DNA of 10,216 nucleotides, taken from positions 1-10,216 of the forward strand of contig JAIEOG010000029.1 of NCBI GenBank assembly GCA_019750655.1, in the 5' to 3' direction. Of the stretch, positions 1 to 6,501 are shown in pieces. The translations under genes and the position numbers were made by a program. Source of the stretch: a bacterium (GTDB lineage: Bacteria > Bdellovibrionota > FAC87 > UBA2466). The stretch's first letter is position 1, and every line of letters starts with the position of its first letter. The notes under the pieces were generated by a model. That model did not search any database and was not told the DNA's origin. It saw only the letters and a list, made by a program, of their open reading frames with translations.

Positions 1-481
1 AGACAGCTACATACTCAGCGTTTCCGCAGCGACGGGCTTTGCCATCGGCCTCATGGACCAGGTGCGTCTCGAAGCTCGCTACACCAACGCCAGCTCGCTC
101 CAGAACAGTATGAGCCTGCAGGATGGCTCGATTTCAGGCACTTTGAATAACATTCTAACGACCACGTCCATTTACAGCTTGGGCATCGACCTCGATATCT
201 TGGGCCCTCAGTCGGCATTCCAGCCCTTTATTTATGTTGGGGTCGGTTACGTTCAAACCGAACGCAGCTATTACTTCTTGGAGGACGGAGCCCCGTCTTC
301 TATCTACATCCGCGAGAACCCACAGACCGGGATCTCGGCCAACGGCGGCGCTGGTTTCCGAATCAAAGTCGTCGATGCCATGTTCTTAGAAGTCGAAGCG
401 TTCGCGTACGTGATCAACATCCACACGCCCAACCCCTTGGTAAACCTCTTCGGATCCGCCGGCATTCGGCTCTTCTTCTAG
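1..481 (+). CDS. Outer-membrane beta-barrel protein, C-terminal part (5' end outside window)
   Basis: The reading frame is open from base 2 with no stop, so the gene starts left of the window; the first internal ATG at 53 is unlikely to be the true start. About 159 residues are visible. They alternate polar and hydrophobic/aromatic residues in short stretches, such as FQPFIYVGVGYVQ, then a loop, then GISANGGAGFRIKV and MFLEVEAFAYVI, and end in GSAGIRLFF. A final beta strand ending in phenylalanine is the usual outer-membrane assembly signal recognised by BamA. The pattern fits a small OmpA/OmpW-type eight-stranded barrel, but the specific family cannot be named. The stop overlaps the convergent rarA stop. 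The role is unknown; structural or porin-like is the default guess. Confidence 0.8.
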   Translation, partial: DSYILSVSAATGFAIGLMDQVRLEARYTNASSLQNSMSLQDGSISGTLNNILTTTSIYSLGIDLDILGPQSAFQPFIYVGVGYVQTERSYYFLEDGAPSSIYIRENPQTGISANGGAGFRIKVVDAMFLEVEAFAYVINIHTPNPLVNLFGSAGIRLFF

Positions 482-1749
482 TTCTTTCCGCGTTCCTTCA
501 AAAACTCTTGCAGCTTTTTCTCGGAGCCGTTTCCCGACGGTTTGTAGAAGCGGCGATCTTTGATCGCGTCAGGCAAGTATTGTGCAGGCGCCCAGCCGCC
601 GTCGTGATCGTGCGGGTAGACGTAGCCTTTGCCATAGCCCCAGTCTTTCATTGCCGCTGTGGGTGCGTTGCGGATGGCGTAAGGGATTTCTAAGTTACCG
701 CGAGTGCGCACCACTTCGAGTGCGTCCTCGATGGCGCGGTAGGAGCGATTGCTTTTTTCGCTGCAGGCTAAGTACGTCGTCGCGTGTGCAAGCACGATGC
801 GCGCTTCGGGCATCCCAATCGCGTGCACCGCTTGGAAGGCGCTGTTAGCGACCATCAACGCTGCGGGGTTTGCGTTGCCGACGTCTTCGCTCGCCAAGAG
901 CAAAAGGCGCCGAGCGATGAAGAGCGGATCTTCCCCGCCTTCTAGCATCACCGCTAGGTAGTAGACGGCAGCGTCAGGATCGCTCCCGCGCACGCTCTTG
1001 ATAAAGGCGGAAATCGTGTCGTAGTGCCCTTCGGATTTCTTGTCGTAGTAAACCGACTGTGCGTGCGCCAAGCCTTCCCAGTCGGCGAGTTCGATGCGTT
1101 TGCCCGGCTCGAGGCTTAATAGCAGGTGCTCGAGTAGCGTCAGGCCTCGTCGGGCATCCCCGTTCGCGGCGAGCGCTAACTGATCAATCACTTCCGGGCT
1201 GACTTCTCTCCCTTGGGGAATGGCGCGTGTGATCACGCGTTGTAGGTCTGGCGTTTCCAAAGCTTTGAAGCGGAAGATCGTGCTTCGGGAGGCAATTGCA
1301 TTGTTGATTTCGAAAGAAGGGTTCTCTGTCGTCGCACCAATAAAGCGGATGCTGCCGTCTTCCAAGTATGGCAAGAGCACATCCTGCTGGGCCTTATTAA
1401 GGCGGTGCACTTCGTCGATGAAAAGCACCCAGGCCGGGCGGCCCGCCCGGTGATCGCGCCGCGAAAGATCCAAAACTTCTCGGATGTCCTTTACTCCCGA
1501 CGTTACGGCCGAAAGCGTGTGGAAGGGGCGGCGGGTAATCTGCGCCACCACATTCGCGAGAGTCGTTTTTCCACAACCTGGCGGCCCCCAGAAAATAAAG
1601 CCCGTCCAGTTGTCCGACGCCAGAAGCTGGCGGAACCGCGCATTGAGAAAATGCTGCTGGCCCTCAATAGCGTCTAGGTTCTGCGGCCGCATGCGGTGGG
1701 CGAGCGGCGACTGCAGGCTAGGAGCGTCGAATAGGCTGTCTTGGTTCAT
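478..1749 (-). CDS. rarA: Replication-associated recombination protein A (RarA/MgsA AAA+ ATPase)
   Basis: A cytoplasmic AAA+ ATPase related to clamp-loader subunits and eukaryotic WRNIP1/Mgs1, acting at stalled replication forks. The 423 residues are close to the E. coli length (about 447). Walker A is GPPGCGKT at 55-62, Walker B is LFIDEVHR at 109-116, sensor 1 is in GATTENPSFE at 138-147, the arginine-finger region is SRS at 154-156, and the sensor 2 region is NGDARRGL at 195-202. The C-terminal tetramerisation region begins with a conserved stretch around 255-295 (SDPDAAVYYLAVML, then EDPLFIARRL). The N-terminus (DSLF, then PLAHRMRP) is typical. The ATG start has a good Shine-Dalgarno AAGGA (complement of 1757-1761) seven bases upstream. 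The gene diverges from the lptF-type gene and its stop overlaps the convergent barrel gene. Confidence 0.97.
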   Translation of the reverse strand: MNQDSLFDAPSLQSPLAHRMRPQNLDAIEGQQHFLNARFRQLLASDNWTGFIFWGPPGCGKTTLANVVAQITRRPFHTLSAVTSGVKDIREVLDLSRRDHRAGRPAWVLFIDEVHRLNKAQQDVLLPYLEDGSIRFIGATTENPSFEINNAIASRSTIFRFKALETPDLQRVITRAIPQGREVSPEVIDQLALAANGDARRGLTLLEHLLLSLEPGKRIELADWEGLAHAQSVYYDKKSEGHYDTISAFIKSVRGSDPDAAVYYLAVMLEGGEDPLFIARRLLLLASEDVGNANPAALMVANSAFQAVHAIGMPEARIVLAHATTYLACSEKSNRSYRAIEDALEVVRTRGNLEIPYAIRNAPTAAMKDWGYGKGYVYPHDHDGGWAPAQYLPDAIKDRRFYKPSGNGSEKKLQEFLKERGKN

Positions 1750-1751
1750 CG

Positions 1752-1780
1752 TTGATTCCTTAGATTAACCCGTTGATACT
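1752..1780 (+). promoter_or_regulatory. Candidate promoter for the lptF-type gene
   Basis: TTGATT (1752-1757) and GATACT (1775-1780), separated by 17 bases, each match the sigma-70 consensus at four of six positions. Transcription would begin near 1786-1788, only about five bases before the ATG at 1793. That agrees with the absence of any Shine-Dalgarno there and suggests a nearly leaderless mRNA. The -35 element overlaps the rarA ribosome-binding site region. This is a reading by eye. Confidence 0.4.
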
Positions 1781-1793
1781 GGCCCTTAATCTA
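1761..1793. repeat. 8-base inverted repeat in the rarA/lptF divergent spacer
   Basis: TAGATTAA (1761-1768) and its exact complement TTAATCTA (1786-1793) flank a 17-base spacer. The left arm abuts the rarA Shine-Dalgarno and the right arm ends on the first base of the lptF-type ATG. The half-site centres are 25 bases apart, so the arms could be operator half-sites for a dimeric regulator of both genes. Chance is not excluded for AT-rich 8-mers. Confidence 0.4.
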
Positions 1794-2932
1794 TGCAAGC
1801 CGAAACGCTTCCATTCGCCCGGCCACTTTTCTCCCGGCAAATAACCAAATACATGATCCGGGAGGTCTTTTTTACTTTTCTCACGGGCACGGCCGTTTTT
1901 CTCCTGATCCTTTTGCTCTTCCAAGCCGTCCGCTTGATGGAATTCATGGTGGTGCACCAGGTCAAGATGGTCGATGTAGCCAGACTCTGCTACTACCTCG
2001 GCCTGACCTTCTTGCCTCTAGCGCTGCCCATCGCGTTTCTTTTTGCTGTCTTGATGGGCATCTCGCGCGCGAACTCAGAAGGGGAAATCGTCGGATTCCA
2101 AGCGAGTGGGGTAAGTCTCCGCCAGCTCTTTGCGCCGATTGGAACGTTCTCCGTCCTGCTGTCTTTCGCCGTTCTCTACCTTTCGCTCTACACCGTGCCT
2201 TGGGGCAACCGCTCGTTCGAGATGCTTTACACCAAGGTAGGCAATGACCGGATCATCTCCGCGCTCAAGCCCGGCGTGTTCACTCACGGTTTCTTCGGCC
2301 TGACATTGCTGGCCGACCACATCATCCCTATCAAGAACGAATTGCAGCGCGTGTTCATCTACGACGCCCGCGAAAAAGAACACCCCGTTTCCATCACCGC
2401 CGAAGCCGGGATCTTGAAACACCCCGTGGGCAATAAGGGCCTGATCACTCTGCGGCTTTCCAATGGCGCCATCCACATCGAGGCGCCGGAAGCCGTCGGC
2501 GTGCAGCAGAAAATCGATTTCGATGTTTACGACATCAATCTTGAGCTTGGGGAACGCGGTGAAGTCTGGCGCGATTACAGCCCGCCTTCCTACAACGTCA
2601 CCCAGCTGCGGGAGAAAATCCGCGAAGCAGAGCACAACCCCGGAACCCAGCGCGAACTGCGGGTGGAACTCCACCGCCGCTACTCCATGTCTTTTGCGTG
2701 CTTAGTTTTTGCAGCGCTGGGGTTTGTGATTGGCTTACTCAGCCAACGCGGTTTGCGCAGCAGTTCCATCGTTCTTTGCCTCGTCGTGGGATTGCTCTAC
2801 TGGATGTCTTACATCGGCGCGAATGCGCTTGCGATTGCGGGCATTGTCCCGCCGTGGTTGGGCATCTGGGTCCCCAACTTCGCGTTCCTGGGGTTGGCCT
2901 ACTACGGCTACCACCGGTACCGCTTCGGCTAA
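1793..2932 (+). CDS. lptF: LPS export ABC transporter permease, LptF/LptG family
   Basis: An inner-membrane permease of the LptB2FG complex, which extracts lipopolysaccharide from the inner membrane and feeds it to the LptC-LptA bridge. The 379 residues match the family (about 360 in E. coli). Three N-terminal membrane helices (about 25-45, 66-90, 112-134) are followed by a periplasmic beta-jellyroll-like domain (about 140-295) and three C-terminal helices (about 298-317, 325-347, 353-373). The polar loop after helix 2 (SRANSEGEIVGFQASG, 91-106) corresponds to the cytoplasmic coupling helix that contacts LptB. HRRYSMSFACLVFAALG before and in helix 4 is characteristic. LptF and LptG are hard to separate by eye, so the symbol is a best guess. 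The partner permease gene is not adjacent. No Shine-Dalgarno precedes the ATG. Its stop is one base from the convergent cysQ stop. Confidence 0.9.
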   Translation: MQAETLPFARPLFSRQITKYMIREVFFTFLTGTAVFLLILLLFQAVRLMEFMVVHQVKMVDVARLCYYLGLTFLPLALPIAFLFAVLMGISRANSEGEIVGFQASGVSLRQLFAPIGTFSVLLSFAVLYLSLYTVPWGNRSFEMLYTKVGNDRIISALKPGVFTHGFFGLTLLADHIIPIKNELQRVFIYDAREKEHPVSITAEAGILKHPVGNKGLITLRLSNGAIHIEAPEAVGVQQKIDFDVYDINLELGERGEVWRDYSPPSYNVTQLREKIREAEHNPGTQRELRVELHRRYSMSFACLVFAALGFVIGLLSQRGLRSSSIVLCLVVGLLYWMSYIGANALAIAGIVPPWLGIWVPNFAFLGLAYYGYHRYRFG

Positions 2933-2933
2933 A

Positions 2934-3692
2934 TTACCAATCTAATGACCGTGGATCGAGAGTGCCGGAGCCGGCAATGAAGTCGCCGTTTTCGAGATCC
3001 TCTTTATTGTAGGTGGGTGCTGTTTTGGAGGCGTGCCGCAGTATCCAGCCGCCGGCTTCCTGAAGAAGGATCTGGCCAGCCGCGGTATCCCACTCTTTGG
3101 ATCCGACGAAGCGGGCATACAGCCCGGCTTTTCCCTCGGCGATGCGGACGAATTTCAACGCCGAACCAACGGTTTCATCGCGTTCCATTCCGTTGCGTTG
3201 GAAGAACTCCACACATTGCTTCGATCGGTGCGTGCGGCTATGCACGCCCACGCGGGAATCTGTCTTTCGGCAGTCTAAGCGCCGAGTCCCTTCGGCAGTT
3301 TCTAAGAACGCGCCTTTTCCCCGCTCGGCCCAAGCGAGCAATTCCAACGCAGGAGCGTGCACGATCCCGAAAACCGGCAACCCGTTTTCAATGAGCGCGA
3401 TGTTCACAGTGAATTCGCCGGTGCGGTTGATGTACTCCTTGGTTCCATCCAGCGGATCGACAAGCCAGAAGGTCGTCCAGTTTTTGCGGATGGAGTACTC
3501 GACTTCCGCTTCCTCACTCAGCACGGGAAACCCCGTGAAGGCGAGTTCGCGTGCGATCAGATCCGACGATTCCTGATCGGCCGCAGTTACCGGACTTCCG
3601 TCGCTCTTGAGGCTCACGGAAGTCTCTTTCTGGTAATGCGCCAAAATCAAGTCACCCGCCATGCGGGCGATTTCAAGAGAGCGTGGGAACAT
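2934..3692 (-). CDS. cysQ: 3'(2'),5'-bisphosphate nucleotidase CysQ (inositol monophosphatase superfamily)
   Basis: A Mg2+-dependent, lithium-sensitive-type phosphatase that removes 3'-phosphate from adenosine 3',5'-bisphosphate (PAP) made during sulfate assimilation. The 252 residues compare with about 246 in E. coli CysQ. The metal-binding motifs are visible: LSEE at 58-62 region, WLVDPLDGTKEYI at 76-88 (metal ligands D79 and D82), and EWDTAAGQILLQEAGG at 200-215 (D202). VGSALKF at 176-182 and the KEYINRTGEFTVNIALIENG stretch favour CysQ over SuhB-type inositol monophosphatase. The ATG lies 41 bases after the upstream small secreted gene, with only a weak GGTGGGAT element upstream, so co-transcription is likely. 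The frame stays open upstream of the ATG but that extension shows no family similarity. Confidence 0.93.
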   Translation of the reverse strand: MFPRSLEIARMAGDLILAHYQKETSVSLKSDGSPVTAADQESSDLIARELAFTGFPVLSEEAEVEYSIRKNWTTFWLVDPLDGTKEYINRTGEFTVNIALIENGLPVFGIVHAPALELLAWAERGKGAFLETAEGTRRLDCRKTDSRVGVHSRTHRSKQCVEFFQRNGMERDETVGSALKFVRIAEGKAGLYARFVGSKEWDTAAGQILLQEAGGWILRHASKTAPTYNKEDLENGDFIAGSGTLDPRSLDW

Positions 3693-3733
3693 CCCACAAG
3701 CATCCCACCGTCTGCTGTTTGGAGCAACTTTCG

Positions 3734-4006
3734 TTATCTCGGCTCTACAACGACACAGTACGTTGGCTGAGCTGAGTTGTAGGTTTTTCCCTGAGAGTCG
3801 AACGGCGTATTGACTGTCAGATTCAATACGCGGAACGTCTGCTCCTCTAGGCTTGCCAACACACCATTGAGCCGCTCAGGGCTGCTTTCACAAATCACAG
3901 CCGGGCTAACCACACGCGTTTTTCCAACGGGTTGCACGAACTGCGCGCTCGCAACGCGAGCTAGAACAAGAATGGCAACGACTGCTAAACCTTTGAATAC
4001 ATCCAT
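3734..4006 (-). CDS. Small secreted protein of unknown function (90 aa)
   Basis: I do not recognise a family. The first 21 residues form a clear Sec signal peptide: lysine at 5, a hydrophobic core GLAVVAILVL, and likely cleavage after ARVASA. The mature part is about 69 residues, with two cysteines (39 and 84) that could form a disulfide in the periplasm. An upstream in-frame TTG would add four residues, but the ATG at 4006 is chosen because a strong GGAGGA lies directly before it and overlaps that TTG-start reading. The gene is 41 bases upstream of cysQ on the same strand and probably leads that transcript. Confidence 0.75.
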   Translation of the reverse strand: MDVFKGLAVVAILVLARVASAQFVQPVGKTRVVSPAVICESSPERLNGVLASLEEQTFRVLNLTVNTPFDSQGKTYNSAQPTYCVVVEPR

Positions 4007-4010
4007 CGGG

Positions 4011-4016
4011 TCCTCC
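4011..4016 (-). promoter_or_regulatory. Shine-Dalgarno GGAGGA fixing the start of the 90-aa secreted protein
   Basis: The complement of 4011-4016 reads GGAGGA, followed by CCCG and ATG (4006-4004). This near-perfect anti-16S complement supports the ATG over the longer TTG start at 4018, which lies upstream of and partly in it. Confidence 0.7.
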
Positions 4017-4094
4017 AATGGGTTTGGAGTAATCCAAAGAGCGGTTTAGGGGAGGGAACCTAGGTGGCATTTAAGGCCCCCAAGTATTTCTCAG

Positions 4095-4158
4095 CACTTA
4101 AGTCGATGGTAAGTGTGATCCGGGTTACGGCCGCGTGGCCGCATGCACCGAGACACTT
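4095..4158. repeat. Nested and alternative inverted repeats in the gap between two leftward genes
   Basis: The 153-base gap 4007-4159 holds no gene. AAGTGT (4111-4116) pairs with ACACTT (4153-4158), and inside it CGGCC (4128-4132) pairs with GGCCG (4137-4141). The two 11-base segments between outer and inner arms are equal in length but do not pair well. CACTTA (4095-4100) can instead pair with TAAGTG (4110-4115), so two folds compete for the same strand. No U-run follows, so a classical rho-independent terminator for the 356-residue gene is not supported; the structure could be a 3' stabiliser, an attenuator-like leader for the small gene, or chance. Confidence 0.3.
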
Positions 4159-4159
4159 T

Positions 4160-5230
4160 CTAGCGGGCAGCAGCGATATCAAGTTCTATAAAAGCAGGTG
4201 GGAGGCGAAAGCCGCTCTTGTAAAGAGCCCCTAAATTAAGCCCCAGCAATAGCGCCGGCGCCACTCCTGTGAAGAAGAGCTGATCTAGATTGATGACGAA
4301 CGCTCTGCCGCCCTCCTGGCGGGGCGGGTAGTTTGGGAGGGTGTAGTCCGCAAAGTCTCTCGTATCGATATTGATCTGCCGAGTGGCAGCAAAGGCTCGG
4401 CCACCCTCGGGGAGGAGCATGCTTGCTAGAAACTCTACCATCGAAGTGTCGTAGCCCGTTCCCCGTCGCCACCCTGCCAGATTGCAGGAAATGAAACGGA
4501 CTTCCGCCCCAGCGCGCGTGATTTTGAATTTTCTTTCGCCGAAGTAGTCTTTCAACTTATGCGCATTAAGAGTCGTTCCGTTTCCTTGGCCTAAAATCCC
4601 AGGGTTGCCGTGCATGAAAACTTCTACGCGGTCGAAAGCGCGTTCGGGGTGCTGTGCGATTTCGGCTTCAAAGGATTCTAAAATCTGGCGGAGCTGCCCC
4701 CGAGTACGGAATTTTCGAAAGTCATTTTGGGGTGCCTGGCCATAGTGGTGGGTGAAGAAAAAATCCGCGAAATGGCCAGTCCTGTCTTTCTCTTCGAAGG
4801 ATGTCAGGTAAAGCACCCGCTCTGGGCCGGGCTTCATCCGTTTCTTGGTCCGTTCCAAAAACTCTTCAAAGTCGATTTTGCCAAGGCGCTCATAACTTGC
4901 AAGCAACCCCGCTTGGAGGGTCAGGTAGCCGAGAATAAGTCCATAATCTTTGAGGATGGTTTTCGCGATGGCTTGGGCCAGCGGCGTATCCTCCGCGGTT
5001 CGGCCGTAAGCATTCCAAGCGACCGCGACCGGTCCGAGAAGGTGGCCCGCCGCTTCGTGGTGCACCGGAATCGGTTCCTCGGACAGGGCTTCTGCACGCA
5101 TAGCTGCGGTTAGGCCAGCGAGGACTACCAGCTGCAGGCACAACGGGATTCTAGGTTTCGCAGCAGCATGGCTTGGCGGCGAGAGCAGCGCTGCCGCCAG
5201 AAGAGGTATTAAGATATTCCGCAAAAGCAT
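4160..5230 (-). CDS. Secreted protein with DUF4347-like His/Cys domain and an HEAAGH motif (356 aa)
   Basis: A signal peptide is predicted at 1-24 (MLLRNILIPLLAAALL, cleavage near SHAAA). A second hydrophobic stretch follows at about 29-45. HEAAGH occurs at 58-63, in the HExxxH pattern. Residues about 200-290 resemble DUF4347: a strand RVEVFMHG with GNPGILGQGNGTTLN (H207), then GAEVRFISCNLAG (C249), then a helix with FLASMLL and an AFAAT strand. In DUF4347 and in clan CD (caspase-like) peptidases, a His-Gly after one strand and a Cys after another form the characteristic pair. Catalysis is inference. The C-terminal ~40 residues are hydrophobic (FFTGVAPALLLGLNLGALY) and could be a membrane anchor. 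No Shine-Dalgarno is seen. The gene follows the 354-aa gene by 42 bases on the same strand, so an operon is likely. Confidence 0.8.
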   Translation of the reverse strand: MLLRNILIPLLAAALLSPPSHAAAKPRIPLCLQLVVLAGLTAAMRAEALSEEPIPVHHEAAGHLLGPVAVAWNAYGRTAEDTPLAQAIAKTILKDYGLILGYLTLQAGLLASYERLGKIDFEEFLERTKKRMKPGPERVLYLTSFEEKDRTGHFADFFFTHHYGQAPQNDFRKFRTRGQLRQILESFEAEIAQHPERAFDRVEVFMHGNPGILGQGNGTTLNAHKLKDYFGERKFKITRAGAEVRFISCNLAGWRRGTGYDTSMVEFLASMLLPEGGRAFAATRQINIDTRDFADYTLPNYPPRQEGGRAFVINLDQLFFTGVAPALLLGLNLGALYKSGFRLPPAFIELDIAAAR

Positions 5231-5272
5231 AAGCGCAGGCTTTTAACCAAACCGCCGCCCGCTAGCAACCCA

Positions 5273-6337
5273 CTAATGGGGGGCCAACGCAGGGACTAGG
5301 GCAGGGGAGTGTTCCAGGGAAGGAGACGCTTCGGTTACGGGAGCGTAGGCCGGGCGTTCGTCGGAGTAGCGCAGAAAGAGCGCCATCACGGGTTCGCCGC
5401 TTTCGGGATTTACAGTCACGAGTCTATCCCAAGAAACCCAGCTTCTTGTCTCTGGCATTCCCTGCATGATGGCCGCTAAAGCGGGCAAGCTTTCCACCCA
5501 CGCTAGATTGCTAAAGCTCTCGATACCGGAAGCTAGCTGCTGTTCCATGGCGGCATCGCCTTGCGCTAAGGCGTTTAGATCGATCCGGCGCAGATCCTCC
5601 CACAGAGTTTTTTCGACGGGGTAGGTATCGGAATCGAAAAACCATTCGGGGTTTTTAGGCGCTTCTAAAAATCTCTGGATGCGAGATTGCTGGCGGAAGA
5701 AACGCAGATCGTTATGCCGGTAAACTCCCAAACCTTGGTGAAAGGCGGCGATGATCCCAGGTACGGCAATCGTCCAAGCGCCTGAGTCACTCGTCACGAA
5801 GGGGAGGGTGATCGCCCATAGTTCTGCCGCGGCTAGTATTAGGTGCTGTTGGTAGCCCGTGAGCTTCGCGTCGATTTGGGGAACACTCTGCAACGCCCTT
5901 TTGCGGATCGCCTCCATGGCCGCCAGAGTGTTTTCAATATTCTGCCGCCCTTCGATGAGGGCGCCTGCGCGTGTGACGGGAGGCGTGCTGCCGTCGTCCT
6001 TCTTCTCTCGGCGGTGAGGAAGAAACTCGTCTATCTCGATGCCACGGATCCGATTTGCAATAGCGGTTGCGCGCCAGCGCCAAGCACCCGAGTGGCTTCG
6101 AATGGGCAAGGCATGCGGTTGCAGTCCCGTCTCGCGTTTTAAAACGGCGCGCCGAAAGTCGCGCAAGAAAGCAGCAGTCGCAGCGGTTTGTTCCTGCAAA
6201 ACAGAAGGCACCGTGGAGGCATCATTTCCAATCGAAACGGCAAGCATCGCGCAAACGTTCGCGCGGTAGAGCGACGGAAAAACTCCGGCCTGTGCGCCGA
6301 CTGCGAAAAACAAGAATGTAAGAACGACTCTAAACAC
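5273..6337 (-). CDS. Secreted or periplasmic protein of unknown function (354 aa)
   Basis: No family recognised. With the GTG start at 6337 the protein opens with a compact signal peptide, FRVVLTFLFFAVGAQA, with likely cleavage before GVFPSLY. The start is chosen because GAGGG lies seven bases upstream; a longer in-frame TTG start at 6367 would place residues with no signal-like character in front. The middle has two weakly hydrophobic stretches (LILAAAELWAITLPFV and WTIAVPGIIAAFHQGLGV) that might be membrane segments or buried helices, followed by a charged helical part (FFRQQSRIQRFL, VEKTLWEDLRRIDLNAL). The C-terminal ~20 residues are rich in Pro, Ala and Ser and look disordered. It precedes the DUF4347-like gene by 42 bases and probably shares its transcript. 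Its promoter should lie in the palindrome-containing spacer. Confidence 0.75.
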   Translation of the reverse strand: MFRVVLTFLFFAVGAQAGVFPSLYRANVCAMLAVSIGNDASTVPSVLQEQTAATAAFLRDFRRAVLKRETGLQPHALPIRSHSGAWRWRATAIANRIRGIEIDEFLPHRREKKDDGSTPPVTRAGALIEGRQNIENTLAAMEAIRKRALQSVPQIDAKLTGYQQHLILAAAELWAITLPFVTSDSGAWTIAVPGIIAAFHQGLGVYRHNDLRFFRQQSRIQRFLEAPKNPEWFFDSDTYPVEKTLWEDLRRIDLNALAQGDAAMEQQLASGIESFSNLAWVESLPALAAIMQGMPETRSWVSWDRLVTVNPESGEPVMALFLRYSDERPAYAPVTEASPSLEHSPALVPALAPH

Positions 6338-6344
6338 CGAGCAG

Positions 6345-6349
6345 CCCTC
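6345..6349 (-). promoter_or_regulatory. Shine-Dalgarno GAGGG fixing a GTG start for the 354-aa protein
   Basis: The complement of 6345-6349 reads GAGGG, followed by seven bases and then GTG (6337-6335). Spacing and strength are good and favour this GTG over the TTG thirty bases upstream. Confidence 0.65.
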
Positions 6350-6371
6350 ATAGCACACGCCCCGCAAACTG

Positions 6372-6391
6372 TACCCTGCCTAGGCAGGGTA
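6372..6391. promoter_or_regulatory. Perfect 20-base palindrome, candidate operator
   Basis: TACCCTGCCTAGGCAGGGTA equals its own reverse complement with no central spacer. It lies in the 164-base divergent gap (6338-6501) between the leftward 354-aa gene and the rightward 631-aa gene, 35-54 bases upstream of the former's start. A weak -10-like TACAGT on the minus strand (complement of 6368-6373) touches its edge, so the palindrome would fill the promoter spacer. No U-run follows on either strand, so an operator is more likely than a terminator. The binding protein is unknown. Confidence 0.6.
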
Positions 6392-6416
6392 GCGACTAGG
6401 AACCAGGCACTGTCTA

Positions 6417-6448
6417 CGCCACCGACGGAAACGGCGCTGTAAGTGGCG
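6417..6448. repeat. Short inverted repeat CGCCAC/GTGGCG in the divergent spacer
   Basis: CGCCAC (6417-6422) and GTGGCG (6443-6448) are exact complements separated by 20 bases, about 55 bases upstream of the 631-aa gene. Six-base arms are weak evidence; they might be half-sites of a second operator. Confidence 0.25.
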
Positions 6449-6487
6449 GATTTCAGTAGCGCTTTTCGGGTATTTTTCTTGCACAGA

Positions 6488-6493
6488 TCTAAT
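6488..6493 (+). promoter_or_regulatory. Candidate -10 element for the 631-aa gene
   Basis: TCTAAT matches TATAAT at five of six positions. The region about 17 bases upstream (TTCGGG) is a poor -35, so an activator or another sigma factor would be needed. Transcription would start at about 6500-6501, directly before the ATG at 6502, giving a leaderless message. The only purine-rich element, AGGGA, ends one base from the ATG, too close for a normal Shine-Dalgarno. Confidence 0.35.
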
Positions 6494-6501
6494 GTAGGGA
6501 A

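Noticed and set aside
2075..2674. Long open frame (199 codons) on the minus strand inside the lptF-type gene
   Set aside because: It is wholly antisense to a confidently identified permease and its translation shows no domain, signal or family pattern; it is a by-product of codon bias.
4727..5113. 128-codon plus-strand frame antisense to the 356-aa gene
   Set aside because: No signal or motif, while the opposite frame has a signal peptide and DUF4347-like block.
6338..6367. TTG start adding ten residues to the 354-aa protein
   Set aside because: The added residues spoil the signal peptide N-region and lie across the good GAGGG ribosome site, which fits the GTG at 6337.
6372..6391. Palindrome as a terminator stem
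   Set aside because: No T-run follows on either strand and it lies between divergent starts, not after a gene end.
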